Shown piece by piece: positions 17,976-26,024 of a stretch of 64,000 nt of DNA (within the stretch, counting starts at the first letter, position 1; the number at the start of each line of letters is the position of its first letter). The stretch covers positions 83,844-147,843 of the forward strand of contig NZ_JADPRT010000012.1 of assembly GCF_015690355.1 (NCBI RefSeq). Reading direction: 5' to 3'. The notes under the pieces were generated by a model. The model was not told the DNA's origin and ran no database searches. It was given only the letters and a program-made list of their open reading frames with translations. The position numbers and the translations under genes were made by a program. The DNA comes from Streptacidiphilus fuscans (GTDB lineage Bacteria > Actinomycetota > Actinomycetes > Streptomycetales > Streptomycetaceae).

Positions 17976-19027
17976 GACTGCCTCCACGGGTTGGACAGGC
18001 GGGTGACCCCGAAGGAGAGCAGGCCGCAGACCACGGCCAGCATGATCGAACCCGCCGAGGCGTAGCCGTAGTTGGAGTTCTTGAAGGCCGCCACGTAGCC
18101 GTACAGGTTGGGCGTCCACTGGGTGCCTATGACGGCCGGGAACACCTGGTTGAGCTGCAGCGGCTCCTGGAAGAGCTGGAGCACGCCGATCGCGGTGAAC
18201 AGGCCGACCAGTCCGACGCTGGCGCGGATGCTGGGGAGCTTGATCGACCATGCCGTGCGCAGCTCTGACGCACCGTCGATCAGTGAGGCCTCCAGCACCT
18301 CCCTCGGGATCGCCTGCAGCGCGGCGTAGAAGATCACCACGTTGTAGCCGAGCACCTCCCAGAGCGCCACGTTGACCAGGGAGGGGACGGCGACCCAGGG
18401 CGAGCCGACGTCGAAGCTGATCCCGCCGCTCTGGAGTGCGCTCACCACCGGGCTGACGCCGGGCGTGTAGAGGTAGAGCCAGACGATGGCGGCGATGATG
18501 CCGGGGACCACGTGCGGCAGGAAGAGGCTCAGCTGGAAGAAGCGCTTCGCCTTGGCCAGGGTCGAGTCGAGCAGCAGTGCCACACCCAGCGAGCCGACCA
18601 GCATCAGCGGCACGTAGATCACGGCGAAGAGCGCGACGTTGAGGAAGCCGTCCCGGTAGGCCGGATCCTTCAGCACGTCCAGGTAGTTGCCGAGCCCGGC
18701 GAAGACGCTCGTCGGCGGGCCGCCGAAGCCGAGCCCGGAGACGTGCTGCTTGAAGAAGCTCAACCAGAGCGCGTAGACGATCGGCGCGAGTGTCGCGGCG
18801 GCGAAGAGCACGAAGAAGGGGGCGAGCAGCACGGCGGCCGCGCCGCGGGTCCGGGTGCGGGTGGCCCGGGTCCGGACGGCCGGGAGAAGGCCGGAACCGG
18901 TGTCGGTCTCGGAACCGGAGTCGGTGCCGGAACCAGAGTCGGCGCCTGAACCGGTGCCGGGATCGGATTCGGGCCCGCGGCCCGGCACGCGGCCCGGCCC
19001 GGGGGCCTGGTCGGAGAGGGCAGCCAT
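17972..19027 (-). CDS. Sugar ABC transporter permease (MalF/CUT1 type)
   Basis: A 351-aa inner-membrane permease, the first of the pair. After an odd N-terminal tail of about 60 residues made largely of G, S, D, T and E (including GSGADSGSGTDSGSETDTGSG) come six helices. The EAA loop reads EVLEASLIDGASELRTAWSIKLPSI. ATG 19027 starts MAALSDQAPG, and the solute-binding lipoprotein gene ends 11 bp upstream. The tail is encoded by imperfect GGAACCGG/GTCGG repeats, which suggests slippage-driven growth rather than function. Substrate is probably a galactoside or other oligosaccharide, judged only from the neighbouring beta-galactosidase. Confidence 0.92.
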   Translation of the reverse strand: MAALSDQAPGPGRVPGRGPESDPGTGSGADSGSGTDSGSETDTGSGLLPAVRTRATRTRTRGAAAVLLAPFFVLFAAATLAPIVYALWLSFFKQHVSGLGFGGPPTSVFAGLGNYLDVLKDPAYRDGFLNVALFAVIYVPLMLVGSLGVALLLDSTLAKAKRFFQLSLFLPHVVPGIIAAIVWLYLYTPGVSPVVSALQSGGISFDVGSPWVAVPSLVNVALWEVLGYNVVIFYAALQAIPREVLEASLIDGASELRTAWSIKLPSIRASVGLVGLFTAIGVLQLFQEPLQLNQVFPAVIGTQWTPNLYGYVAAFKNSNYGYASAGSIMLAVVCGLLSFGVTRLSNPWRQS

Positions 19028-19038
19028 GGTGCGGCCCC

Positions 19039-20376
19039 TCAGCCCTGGGCGTTCAGGCCGGCGGCCTTGATCTGCGACACGGTCTGGGACTGGGCGGACT
19101 GGAGCGCGCTGGTGATCGAGCCGCCCGCGCCGAGCTTGGCCCACTCGTCCGCGAAGTCGGACCAGGTGGAGAGCATCAGCGGACCCCAGGTCCAGCCGCT
19201 CTTGACCGTGGTGGCGGCCTGCTTGTCGACGGCGAAGATGTCCTGACCGCCGAAGAGGGTGCTGCTGAAGGCCTTCTGGGCGATGTCGGCCATGGGCGGG
19301 TCGGCGGGCAGGGAGCTCGACGCGCCGCCGGCGTCACGGGTGGCGACGGCGTCGGCGTTGGTGGACATCCAGGTGGCGAACTCGATCGCAGCGGCGGCGT
19401 GCGCGCTGTTCTTGCTGACCGCGTAGCTGGAGCCGCCGACGGTGCCGACGCCGGGGGTCCCGTCCCAGGTCGGCAGCGGGACCTCGGCCCACTTGCTGGC
19501 CTGACCGGTCGCCATGGGCTGGAGGTAGGCGGCCTCGTAGGGGCCGTTGATCATGCCGACGACGCTGCCGTTGCCGATCGCGGCGGTGAGCGCCGGGCTG
19601 TTGCTGGGCACGTGGCTGACCTCGCCGCTGTCGAGCAGGCCCTGCCAGTAGGAGGCGACCTTCAGGGTGGCCGGGTCCTGGAAGTTCACCTTCCAGGAGT
19701 CGCCCGTCGTGCCGAACCACTGGGCGCCGGCCTGCCAGGCGAAGGCGGCGAAGACGCTCGGGTCGTCGATCGGGAAGTTGACCAGGCTGACTCCGGGGTC
19801 GGCCTGCTTGAGCGCGGCGGCGTCGGTCTTGAACTGGTCCCAGGTGGTCGGCACCGTCAGGTGGTACTTCTGGAACACGTCCTTGCGGTAGTAGAAGACC
19901 TGCGGCTCGATGTCGAAGGGGACCGCCCAGGTCTTGCCGCCCAGGGTGGTCAGGTTCATCGCGTTGCCGAGGGCCGAGCGGGTCGAGCCGCCGACCAGCG
20001 AACTGACGTCCTGGACCAGGCCCTGGCTGACGAAGTTGGGGAGCTGCGCGTACTCGACGTTGAACAGGTCCGGGCCGTTGCCCGCCTTGATCGCGGCGAC
20101 GTCCTTGGCGTAGCCCTGCGGGCCGTTGCTGGTCTGGACGAAGGTGACGTGGACGTCCTTGTGAGTCGCGTTGAACTCCTGGGTGACCTTGTCGGCGTTC
20201 TTGGTCCAGGTCCAGAAGGTGATGTCGACGGGCTGTCCGGAGGATGCGTTCGCGGAGCCGCCGGTGCTGCCGGCCCCGCTGCCTCCGCTGCTGCCGCAGG
20301 CGGCGACGGTGACCAGGGTGAGCGCGGCACAGGCGGCCAGGGAGATGCGGCGACGGCGGTTCGGGCTGTGCGTCAT
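19039..20376 (-). CDS. Sugar ABC transporter solute-binding lipoprotein
   Basis: A 445-aa extracellular solute-binding protein of family 1. The signal is a lipoprotein type: basic NRRRR, a hydrophobic core and the lipobox VAAC with Cys27 as the lipidation site, followed by a G/S-rich tether. The mature part begins VDITFWTWTKNADKVTQEFNA, typical of CUT1 binding proteins, and includes GPDLFNVEYAQLPNFV and GQASKWAEVPLPTW. ATG 20376 has AGGAG 8 nt upstream. It is the first gene of the importer operon, transcribed from a promoter at about 20424-20452 that shares elements with the GH2 promoter. Confidence 0.93.
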   Translation of the reverse strand: MTHSPNRRRRISLAACAALTLVTVAACGSSGGSGAGSTGGSANASSGQPVDITFWTWTKNADKVTQEFNATHKDVHVTFVQTSNGPQGYAKDVAAIKAGNGPDLFNVEYAQLPNFVSQGLVQDVSSLVGGSTRSALGNAMNLTTLGGKTWAVPFDIEPQVFYYRKDVFQKYHLTVPTTWDQFKTDAAALKQADPGVSLVNFPIDDPSVFAAFAWQAGAQWFGTTGDSWKVNFQDPATLKVASYWQGLLDSGEVSHVPSNSPALTAAIGNGSVVGMINGPYEAAYLQPMATGQASKWAEVPLPTWDGTPGVGTVGGSSYAVSKNSAHAAAAIEFATWMSTNADAVATRDAGGASSSLPADPPMADIAQKAFSSTLFGGQDIFAVDKQAATTVKSGWTWGPLMLSTWSDFADEWAKLGAGGSITSALQSAQSQTVSQIKAAGLNAQG

Positions 20377-20423
20377 TGCTGAGCTCCTGTCAGGAGAGGA
20401 CCCGGCGGTGGCGATGAAGCGTC

Positions 20424-20452
20424 ATCCTTGGCTTCGAGTCGCTCGTCGTCAA
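20424..20452 (-). promoter_or_regulatory. Promoter of the ABC importer operon
   Basis: On the minus strand TTGACG (20447-20452) is separated by 17 bp from AAGGAT (20424-20429), a fair -35/-10 pair about 48 bp before the lipoprotein start. The sequence around the -35 box, CGATTATTCGCTCTTGACG (20447-20465), is nearly the same as that at the GH2 promoter. Confidence 0.55.
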
Positions 20453-20462
20453 GAGCGAATAA

Positions 20463-20491
20463 TCGAAAAACTTTCATTCGATCACTCGATC
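20463..20491 (-). promoter_or_regulatory. Regulator-operator candidate, copy A
   Basis: Read on the minus strand this begins GATCGAGTGATCG, a direct repeat of GATCG with an 8-bp period, immediately upstream of the importer -35 box. It matches copy B at 24 of 29 positions, and its 13-bp head resembles copy C at 21874. It lies just after the end of the second hybrid regulator gene. Confidence 0.62.
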
Positions 20492-20503
20492 GTTATCTGA
20501 CGG

Positions 20504-21751
20504 CTACCTGAGCATGTGAGCGGATGCCGGGGCGGCCACGACCGCCCCGCCCACGGGCTCGCCGCAGGACGCGCGGACGCGCAGCGAAGGCAGCAGGTCG
20601 AGGTGGCTGTTCGGCCTGGCGCCCGGCGCGCCCGCCGTCAGGGTCGTGCCCGTGGTCGTGCCGGTCGCGGCGGGGCCGGTGCGGAGACGGTCCAGCAGCA
20701 ACGCCACGGCCGTCGCGCCGAGGCGGCGCTTGGGCGGGGCGACGGCGGTCAGCGGCACGTCCGCGAGGGCCGCCACCTCGTCGTCGTAGGCGACCAGGGC
20801 CAGGTCGTCCGGCACCCGCAGGCCGCGCTGGTGCAGCGCCTGGAGCAGCCGGAGCGCATCCTCGTCGGTGTGCACGAGGGCGGCGTCGAGTCGGGCGTGG
20901 CAGATCGATTCGACCAGGTCGTGGAGGGGCAGACCGCCCCCCTGCTTGGGGCCGGGCAGGTCGAGCGGCAGCGCCTCCAGGCCGAGCGCGGCGGTGGCGG
21001 ACAGGTAGCCCGCGCGCAGGTGGTGGGCGGTGGGCGTGTCGGTGCGGACCAGCAGGCCGATCCGGCGTCGGCCCAGTTCGGCGAGGTGTCGGACGGCCAG
21101 GCCCGCTCCCTCCGCGTGCGCGGTGCACACCCGGTCGAGCTCGGCCAGGCCCGTCCCGGGATCGACACGCCGTTCCAACAGCACGGTGGGGACGCCGAGT
21201 TCGAGGATGCGACGCTCCTCCGCCACTCCCGGACGGCCCGAGGCCCAGCTGGGCGTGAGCAGCAGTCCGGCCGCTCCGCCCTCGACCAGCGCGGCGAGTT
21301 GGACCCGGTCGGCCTCTGGCGAGTAGTGCGAGATCCCGAGCACCAGCCGCGCCCCCGCCCGTGCGGCGGCCTCGCGCGCGCCCCGGACCACTTCGGCGTA
21401 GTAGTAGTCGGCGACGGGCACCAACATGCCGATGACCAGCGGATTCGCCGTCGCTCCGGGGAGGGCCGCAGCGGCGGGTCCGGGGGCCGAGCCGGGGGAG
21501 AAGCCGGGGACGGAGCCGACGGACGGGGGCACGCCGGCAGCGGCGACGACCGCCGCCGAGACGGGCCAGTGACGGCTGACCTGGCCGTGGGCCCGCTGGA
21601 CCAGACCGGCGACGGACATGGCCTCCACGTCGCGGCGGGCGGTGGCGACGGAGACGCCGAGCGCGACGGCGAGTTCGCCCACGCGCAGGCTGGTCCGCCC
21701 GCTGAGCAGGTCGAGTATCTGCCGGTGCCGGGTTTCGGCGGTGGCGCGCAT
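20504..21751 (-). CDS. DeoR-type HTH regulator with LacI-type sugar-binding domain
   Basis: A 415-aa paralogue of the regulator at 12246. The N-terminal winged helix is RHRQILDLLSGRTSLRVGEL with LGVSVATARRDVEAMSVAG. After a Pro/Ala/Gly linker (about residues 65-110) comes a LacI-type sensor domain (IGMLVPVADYYYAEVVRGAREAA ... LVAYDDEVAALADVPLTAV). ATG 21751 has GAGGGGAA upstream; an upstream ATG at 21892 would add residues that overlap the divergent promoter. It sits between the importer operon and the GH2 gene, with a candidate operator on each side, and is the likely local repressor of both. Confidence 0.88.
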   Translation of the reverse strand: MRATAETRHRQILDLLSGRTSLRVGELAVALGVSVATARRDVEAMSVAGLVQRAHGQVSRHWPVSAAVVAAAGVPPSVGSVPGFSPGSAPGPAAAALPGATANPLVIGMLVPVADYYYAEVVRGAREAAARAGARLVLGISHYSPEADRVQLAALVEGGAAGLLLTPSWASGRPGVAEERRILELGVPTVLLERRVDPGTGLAELDRVCTAHAEGAGLAVRHLAELGRRRIGLLVRTDTPTAHHLRAGYLSATAALGLEALPLDLPGPKQGGGLPLHDLVESICHARLDAALVHTDEDALRLLQALHQRGLRVPDDLALVAYDDEVAALADVPLTAVAPPKRRLGATAVALLLDRLRTGPAATGTTTGTTLTAGAPGARPNSHLDLLPSLRVRASCGEPVGGAVVAAPASAHMLR

Positions 21752-21873
21752 GTGCTTCCCCTCGCGTCGCATGGCAACTGACGGAACGATGACGGTGATC
21801 GGCGCGGACGACGGAACAGGCGTTCCGCACGCTCTGAGCGAGCAGAGCGAATCCGCACCAATCTTTCGTTTCG

Positions 21874-21886
21874 CGATCATACGATC
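21874..21886 (+). promoter_or_regulatory. Regulator-operator candidate, copy C
   Basis: CGATCATACGATC is the reverse of GATCGTATGATCG, the third copy of the GATCG-n3-GATCG element in this window. It lies 8 bp upstream of the GH2 -35 box and within the divergent region shared with the second hybrid regulator. Confidence 0.6.
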
Positions 21887-21894
21887 ATTCACTC

Positions 21895-21923
21895 TTGACG
21901 CAAGGGGTTGCTCTTCCTAGATT
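21895..21923 (+). promoter_or_regulatory. Promoter of the GH2 beta-galactosidase gene
   Basis: TTGACG (21895-21900) and TAGATT (21918-21923) are separated by exactly 17 bp, a good vegetative promoter about 60 bp before the GTG start. The 19 bases ending in the -35 box, CGATCATTCACTCTTGACG, match those at the importer promoter with two differences. Confidence 0.7.
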
Positions 21924-21986
21924 CGGGACAAACCACCGTGCGACCCCTGCCTTCATGAACCGCAGCCTCGCGACCTCAGGAGCGCC

Positions 21987-24911
21987 GTGTCCTTCGCTTA
22001 CGTCGTCGACCCCGGACCCGGAGTCGGCGCCCGTCCGCCCCGCACCACCGCAGACTCCGACGCCCCCTCGCTCTCCCTCAACGGCCTTTGGGAGTTCCGA
22101 CTGGACCAGGGCCCGTGGACCGAACTCCCCGTCCCCGCGCACTGGCAGCTGCACGGACACGGCTCCCCGGCCTACACCAACGTCAGTTACCCGTTCCCGA
22201 TCGATCCGCCGTTCGTCCCGGACGAGAACCCGACGGGCGAGTACCGCCGTACCTTCCAGCTGCCCGCCGACTGGCCGGTCGGCGACGGGGCCGTCAGCGT
22301 GCTCCGCTTCGACGGCGTGGACTCCTGCTTCGCCGTCCGCCTCAACGGCACGCCGCTGGGCCACGCCAAGGGCAGCCGGCTGGCCCACGAGTTCGAGGTC
22401 GGCGCGCTGCTGCGTCCCGGCGCGAACACGGTCGAGGTCGTGGTCCACCAGTGGTCCAGCGGCAGTTACCTCGAGGACCAGGACATGTGGTGGCTCTCCG
22501 GGATCTTCCGGGACGTCACCCTGCTCGCCCGTCCCGAGCCCGCGCTGGACGACTTCTTCGTCCACGCCGGCTGGGACCACACCACCGGCTCCGGCACCCT
22601 CGCGATCGAGACGGCCGGGCCGGGTGTTCCGCCGGACGTCCGGCTCAGCGTGCCCGAACTCGGCCTGCACGACGTCGATCCGGCCGGACCGCACCTGATC
22701 GGGCAGGTCGAGCCGTGGTCGGCCGAGTCGCCGCGCCGCTACGACGCCGTGCTGCGCACCGACCGCGAGACGGTCCGACTGCGGATCGGCTTTCGTTCGA
22801 TCGCCGTGGTGGACGGAGTGCTCACGGTGAACGGAGCGCCGATCACCCTGCGCGGCGTCAACCGGCACGAGTGGCATCCCGAGCACGGCCGCGCGCTGGA
22901 CCACGCCACCATGCTGCGCGACGTGCTGCTGATGAAGCGTCACCACGTCAACGCCGTCCGCACCAGCCACTACCCGCCGCATCCCGCGTTCCTGGAGCTG
23001 TGCGACGAGTACGGCCTCTGGGTCGTCGACGAGTGCGACCTGGAGACGCACGGCTTCGAGCAGGTCGGCTGGCGGCGCAACCCCAGCGACGACCCGCGCT
23101 GGCAGGAGGCGATGCTCGACCGGATGCGGCGCACCGTCGAGCGGGACAAGAACCACCCTTCGGTGCTGTTCTGGTCGTTGGGCAACGAGGCCGGGACCGG
23201 CCGCAACCTGGCGGCGATGGCCCAGTGGTGCCGCTCCCGGGATCCCGAGCGTCCGATCCACTACGAGGGTGACCGGGACAGCGGCTACGTCGACGTCTAC
23301 TCGCGGATGTACGCCAACCACGCCGAGGTCGACGCGATCGGCCGCCGCGAGGAGCCGCCGACCGACGACCCCGCCCTCGACGCGCACCGCCGGTCCGTGC
23401 CGTTCGTGCTGTGCGAGTACGCGCATGCGATGGGCAACGGCCCCGGCGGTCTGAGCGAGTACCAGCGGCTGATCGACATGTACCCCCGGGTTGCGGGCGG
23501 TTTCGTCTGGGAGTGGATCGATCACGGGATCGCGCGGACGACCCCGGACGGCCGTCGCTGGTACGCCTACGGCGGCGACTTCGGCGAGCCGCTGCACGAC
23601 GGCAACTTCATCGCCGACGGGCTGGTCTTCCCCGACCGTACCCCCTCCCCCGGGCTGATCGAGTTCGCCAAGGTGATCACGCCGATCCGGTTCGATCTGG
23701 ACCTGACGCTCAGCGCGATCTCGGTGACCAATCGCTACGACTTCCGATCACTCGATCACCTCGCCTTCGGGTGGTCACTCGAACGCGACGGTCAGCCGGT
23801 CGCGAGCGGGACGCTCGACTTCCCCGAGACCGTGGCCGGTGACACCTCGACGCTTCCGATCGAGGAGTTGCTCGCAACGGTCGGCGGGGACCCGGCCGAT
23901 GACGGCGAGCTCTGGCTGACGGTCACGGCCCGCCTGGCGCAGGACCAGCCGTGGGCGGACGCCGGGCACGAGATGGCCTGGGCCCAGTTCCCCTTGAACG
24001 CGGGCAGGTTCCCGGCCCCGGTCACCTCGCAGGCCTCCACGTCAGTGTCCGCGCCGGTGTCCAGGTCGATGTCCGCGCCGGTGTCCACGTCGATCACCCC
24101 GATGTCCACGCCCGCGCCGACCTGGCCCGCCGGGCTGCGCGACGCCGTCACCGCCGCCCGTCTGGACGTCTGGCGCGCGCCGACCGACAACGACCGTGGC
24201 TGCGGCACGCGTTCACTCGCCCTCCGGTGGGAGCAGGCGGGCCTGCACCGGATGGGGCACCGGACGATCGACGACTCCACCGAGTCCGGCGTCCGCACCG
24301 TCCGCACCCGGGTCGCCCCGGCCGCGTCCGACCTGGGCCTGCTGGCCACCTACCGCTGGCGCGAGACGGACGGCGTTCTGCGCCTGGACCTCGCCGTCGA
24401 ACCCGACGGCGACCCGGCCCGCTGGGGCGATCTGACGCTGCCTCGGCTCGGCCTCCACCTCGCGCTGCCCACCTCGCTGACGCAGGTCGCCTGGTTCGGC
24501 CTCGGCCCGGGCGAGTCCTACCGCGACAGTCGGGCGGCAGCGCGGATCGGCCGCTGGTCGCTGTCAGTAACGGAGTTGCAGACCCCCTACGTCCGCCCGC
24601 AGGAGAACGGCAACCGCTCCGCCGCCCGCTGGGCGGAGTTCACCGACGCCCAGGGCCGGGGCCTGCGCGTCGAGGGCCTGCCCACCTTCGACTTCGCGGC
24701 CCGCCCCTGGAGCGACGCGGCGCTGGCCGCGGCACCCCACCCGCACGAGCTCACCCCGGACGGCGTCCTCCACCTGCACCTCGACCTCGCCCACGACGGC
24801 CTCGGCACCGCCTCCTGCGGCCCCGGCGCGCTGCCGGAACACCGGCTGCGGCCGGGCAAGGCGGAGTTCAGCCTGCTCTTCCGGCCCGTCGTGGTGGCGT
24901 CGCCTTCGTGA
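21987..24911 (+). CDS. lacZ: Beta-galactosidase, glycoside hydrolase family 2
   Basis: A 974-aa GH2 enzyme expected to hydrolyse terminal beta-galactosides. In order it shows the jelly-roll sugar-binding domain (SLNGLWEFRLDQGPW), an Ig-like domain, the TIM barrel (GVNRHEWHPEHGRA, VRTSHYPPHP), a second Ig-like part and a C-terminal beta-gal small-chain domain (WFGLGPGESYRDSR). The acid/base Glu401 is in WSLGNEAG and the nucleophile Glu477 in CEYAHAMGN. There is no signal peptide, so it acts in the cytoplasm on imported sugar. A Ser/Thr/Pro-rich insert at about residues 675-710 comes from a short DNA repeat. GTG 21987 has AGGAG 4 nt upstream. It is divergent from the regulator and importer operon. 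Confidence 0.95.
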   Translation: MSFAYVVDPGPGVGARPPRTTADSDAPSLSLNGLWEFRLDQGPWTELPVPAHWQLHGHGSPAYTNVSYPFPIDPPFVPDENPTGEYRRTFQLPADWPVGDGAVSVLRFDGVDSCFAVRLNGTPLGHAKGSRLAHEFEVGALLRPGANTVEVVVHQWSSGSYLEDQDMWWLSGIFRDVTLLARPEPALDDFFVHAGWDHTTGSGTLAIETAGPGVPPDVRLSVPELGLHDVDPAGPHLIGQVEPWSAESPRRYDAVLRTDRETVRLRIGFRSIAVVDGVLTVNGAPITLRGVNRHEWHPEHGRALDHATMLRDVLLMKRHHVNAVRTSHYPPHPAFLELCDEYGLWVVDECDLETHGFEQVGWRRNPSDDPRWQEAMLDRMRRTVERDKNHPSVLFWSLGNEAGTGRNLAAMAQWCRSRDPERPIHYEGDRDSGYVDVYSRMYANHAEVDAIGRREEPPTDDPALDAHRRSVPFVLCEYAHAMGNGPGGLSEYQRLIDMYPRVAGGFVWEWIDHGIARTTPDGRRWYAYGGDFGEPLHDGNFIADGLVFPDRTPSPGLIEFAKVITPIRFDLDLTLSAISVTNRYDFRSLDHLAFGWSLERDGQPVASGTLDFPETVAGDTSTLPIEELLATVGGDPADDGELWLTVTARLAQDQPWADAGHEMAWAQFPLNAGRFPAPVTSQASTSVSAPVSRSMSAPVSTSITPMSTPAPTWPAGLRDAVTAARLDVWRAPTDNDRGCGTRSLALRWEQAGLHRMGHRTIDDSTESGVRTVRTRVAPAASDLGLLATYRWRETDGVLRLDLAVEPDGDPARWGDLTLPRLGLHLALPTSLTQVAWFGLGPGESYRDSRAAARIGRWSLSVTELQTPYVRPQENGNRSAARWAEFTDAQGRGLRVEGLPTFDFAARPWSDAALAAAPHPHELTPDGVLHLHLDLAHDGLGTASCGPGALPEHRLRPGKAEFSLLFRPVVVASPS
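24046..24093 (+). repeat. 24-bp tandem duplication inside lacZ
   Basis: Two adjacent 24-bp units beginning TGTCCGCGCCGGTGTCCA differ at one base. They encode the Ser/Ala/Pro/Val-rich linker between the barrel region and the last domain of the GH2 enzyme and keep the reading frame. Confidence 0.8.
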
Positions 24912-24950
24912 CGGATTCGCAGGAGGGCTGAGGAACAGCGCGAACGGCGT

Positions 24951-25829
24951 TCAGGTGAGGCCGAGTTGCCGGGCCGCCGCCTGAACCGTCTGCTCCAGCA
25001 GCACCGCGATGGTCATCGGACCGACACCGCCCGGCACCGGCGTGATCAGACTCGCCCGGTGCCGGGCGGACTCGAAGTCCACATCGCCGACGTTGCCGGG
25101 GTTGTACCCGGCGTCGATCACCACGGCGCCGGGCTTGACGTCCTCGCCACGGATGAACCGGGGCCGCCCGACAGCGGCCACCAGCACATCCGCCTGCCGG
25201 ACGACAGAGGGCAGGTCGACCGTCCGCGAGTGGCAGTACGTCACGGTGGCGTCGCGCCCGAGCAGCAGCATGCCGACGGGCCTGCCGAGGATCGCGCTGC
25301 GCCCGACCACCACGGCGTGTTTGCCGGTGAGGTCGACCTCGTACGCGTCCAGCAGCCGCATGATCCCGCCCGGGGTGCAGGACGCGAATCCCGGCAGGCC
25401 AAAGCCCATGGCGGCGAAGGAGTGCATGGTCACCCCGTCGACATCCTTCTCCGGGGCGATCGCCTCGAAGGCGGCACGTTCGTCGATGTGCGGCCCCACG
25501 GGGTGCTGCAGCAGGATTCCGTGCACGGCCGGGTCCTGGGACAGTCCGGTGATCGTCGCCACCAGCTCGGCCGTGCTGGTGGACGCGGGCAGGGACACGT
25601 GCCGCGACTCGATCCCGGCCTTCGCGCACCTGGCCTGCTTCATCCGCAAGTAGGTCACCGACGCCGGGTCCTCGCCGACCAGCACCGTCGCCAGGCAGGG
25701 TGCGACGCCCGTGCGCCGCAGGACGTCCGCCGCCGCGGCGGAGGTCTCGCGGGTGATGCGCCCGGCGAGGGCGGTGCCGTCCATCAGCCGGGCGGGCTGC
25801 GTCTGCGAACGATCCTGTGTCTCCACCAT
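24951..25829 (-). CDS. folD: FolD: methylenetetrahydrofolate dehydrogenase/cyclohydrolase
   Basis: A 292-aa bifunctional enzyme that converts 5,10-methylene-THF to 5,10-methenyl-THF and then 10-formyl-THF, making NADPH. Signatures are YLRMKQARCAKAGI with the catalytic Lys, GILLQHPVGPHID, the nucleotide-binding segment VVGRSAILGRPVGMLLL, and PGGVGPMTIAVLLEQT. The expected DGF/DGL loop here reads VDGVTMHSFAAMGFGLPG. ATG 25829 (MVETQDRS) has AGGAG 7 nt upstream. It does not look part of the sugar operons around it; an actinomycete would be expected to carry another folD elsewhere, so this may be a second copy. Confidence 0.9.
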   Translation of the reverse strand: MVETQDRSQTQPARLMDGTALAGRITRETSAAAADVLRRTGVAPCLATVLVGEDPASVTYLRMKQARCAKAGIESRHVSLPASTSTAELVATITGLSQDPAVHGILLQHPVGPHIDERAAFEAIAPEKDVDGVTMHSFAAMGFGLPGFASCTPGGIMRLLDAYEVDLTGKHAVVVGRSAILGRPVGMLLLGRDATVTYCHSRTVDLPSVVRQADVLVAAVGRPRFIRGEDVKPGAVVIDAGYNPGNVGDVDFESARHRASLITPVPGGVGPMTIAVLLEQTVQAAARQLGLT

Positions 25830-26024
25830 GTGCCACTCCTGAGCTCCACGAAGGTTCGCCCAGGCGCACGGCATCGACATGGTGTCAGGCCGCTCCCCGG
25901 TGGTTCTCCACCTCAGCGCCAGTCACGGCCCGCCTCCACCATAGTCACGGGAGCCGCGTGGGCGCGACGCCCGGACGCTCCGGCGCTGCGCCGTCGGCCT
26001 GCTCGCTCCGCGCCACGCCGGCCC

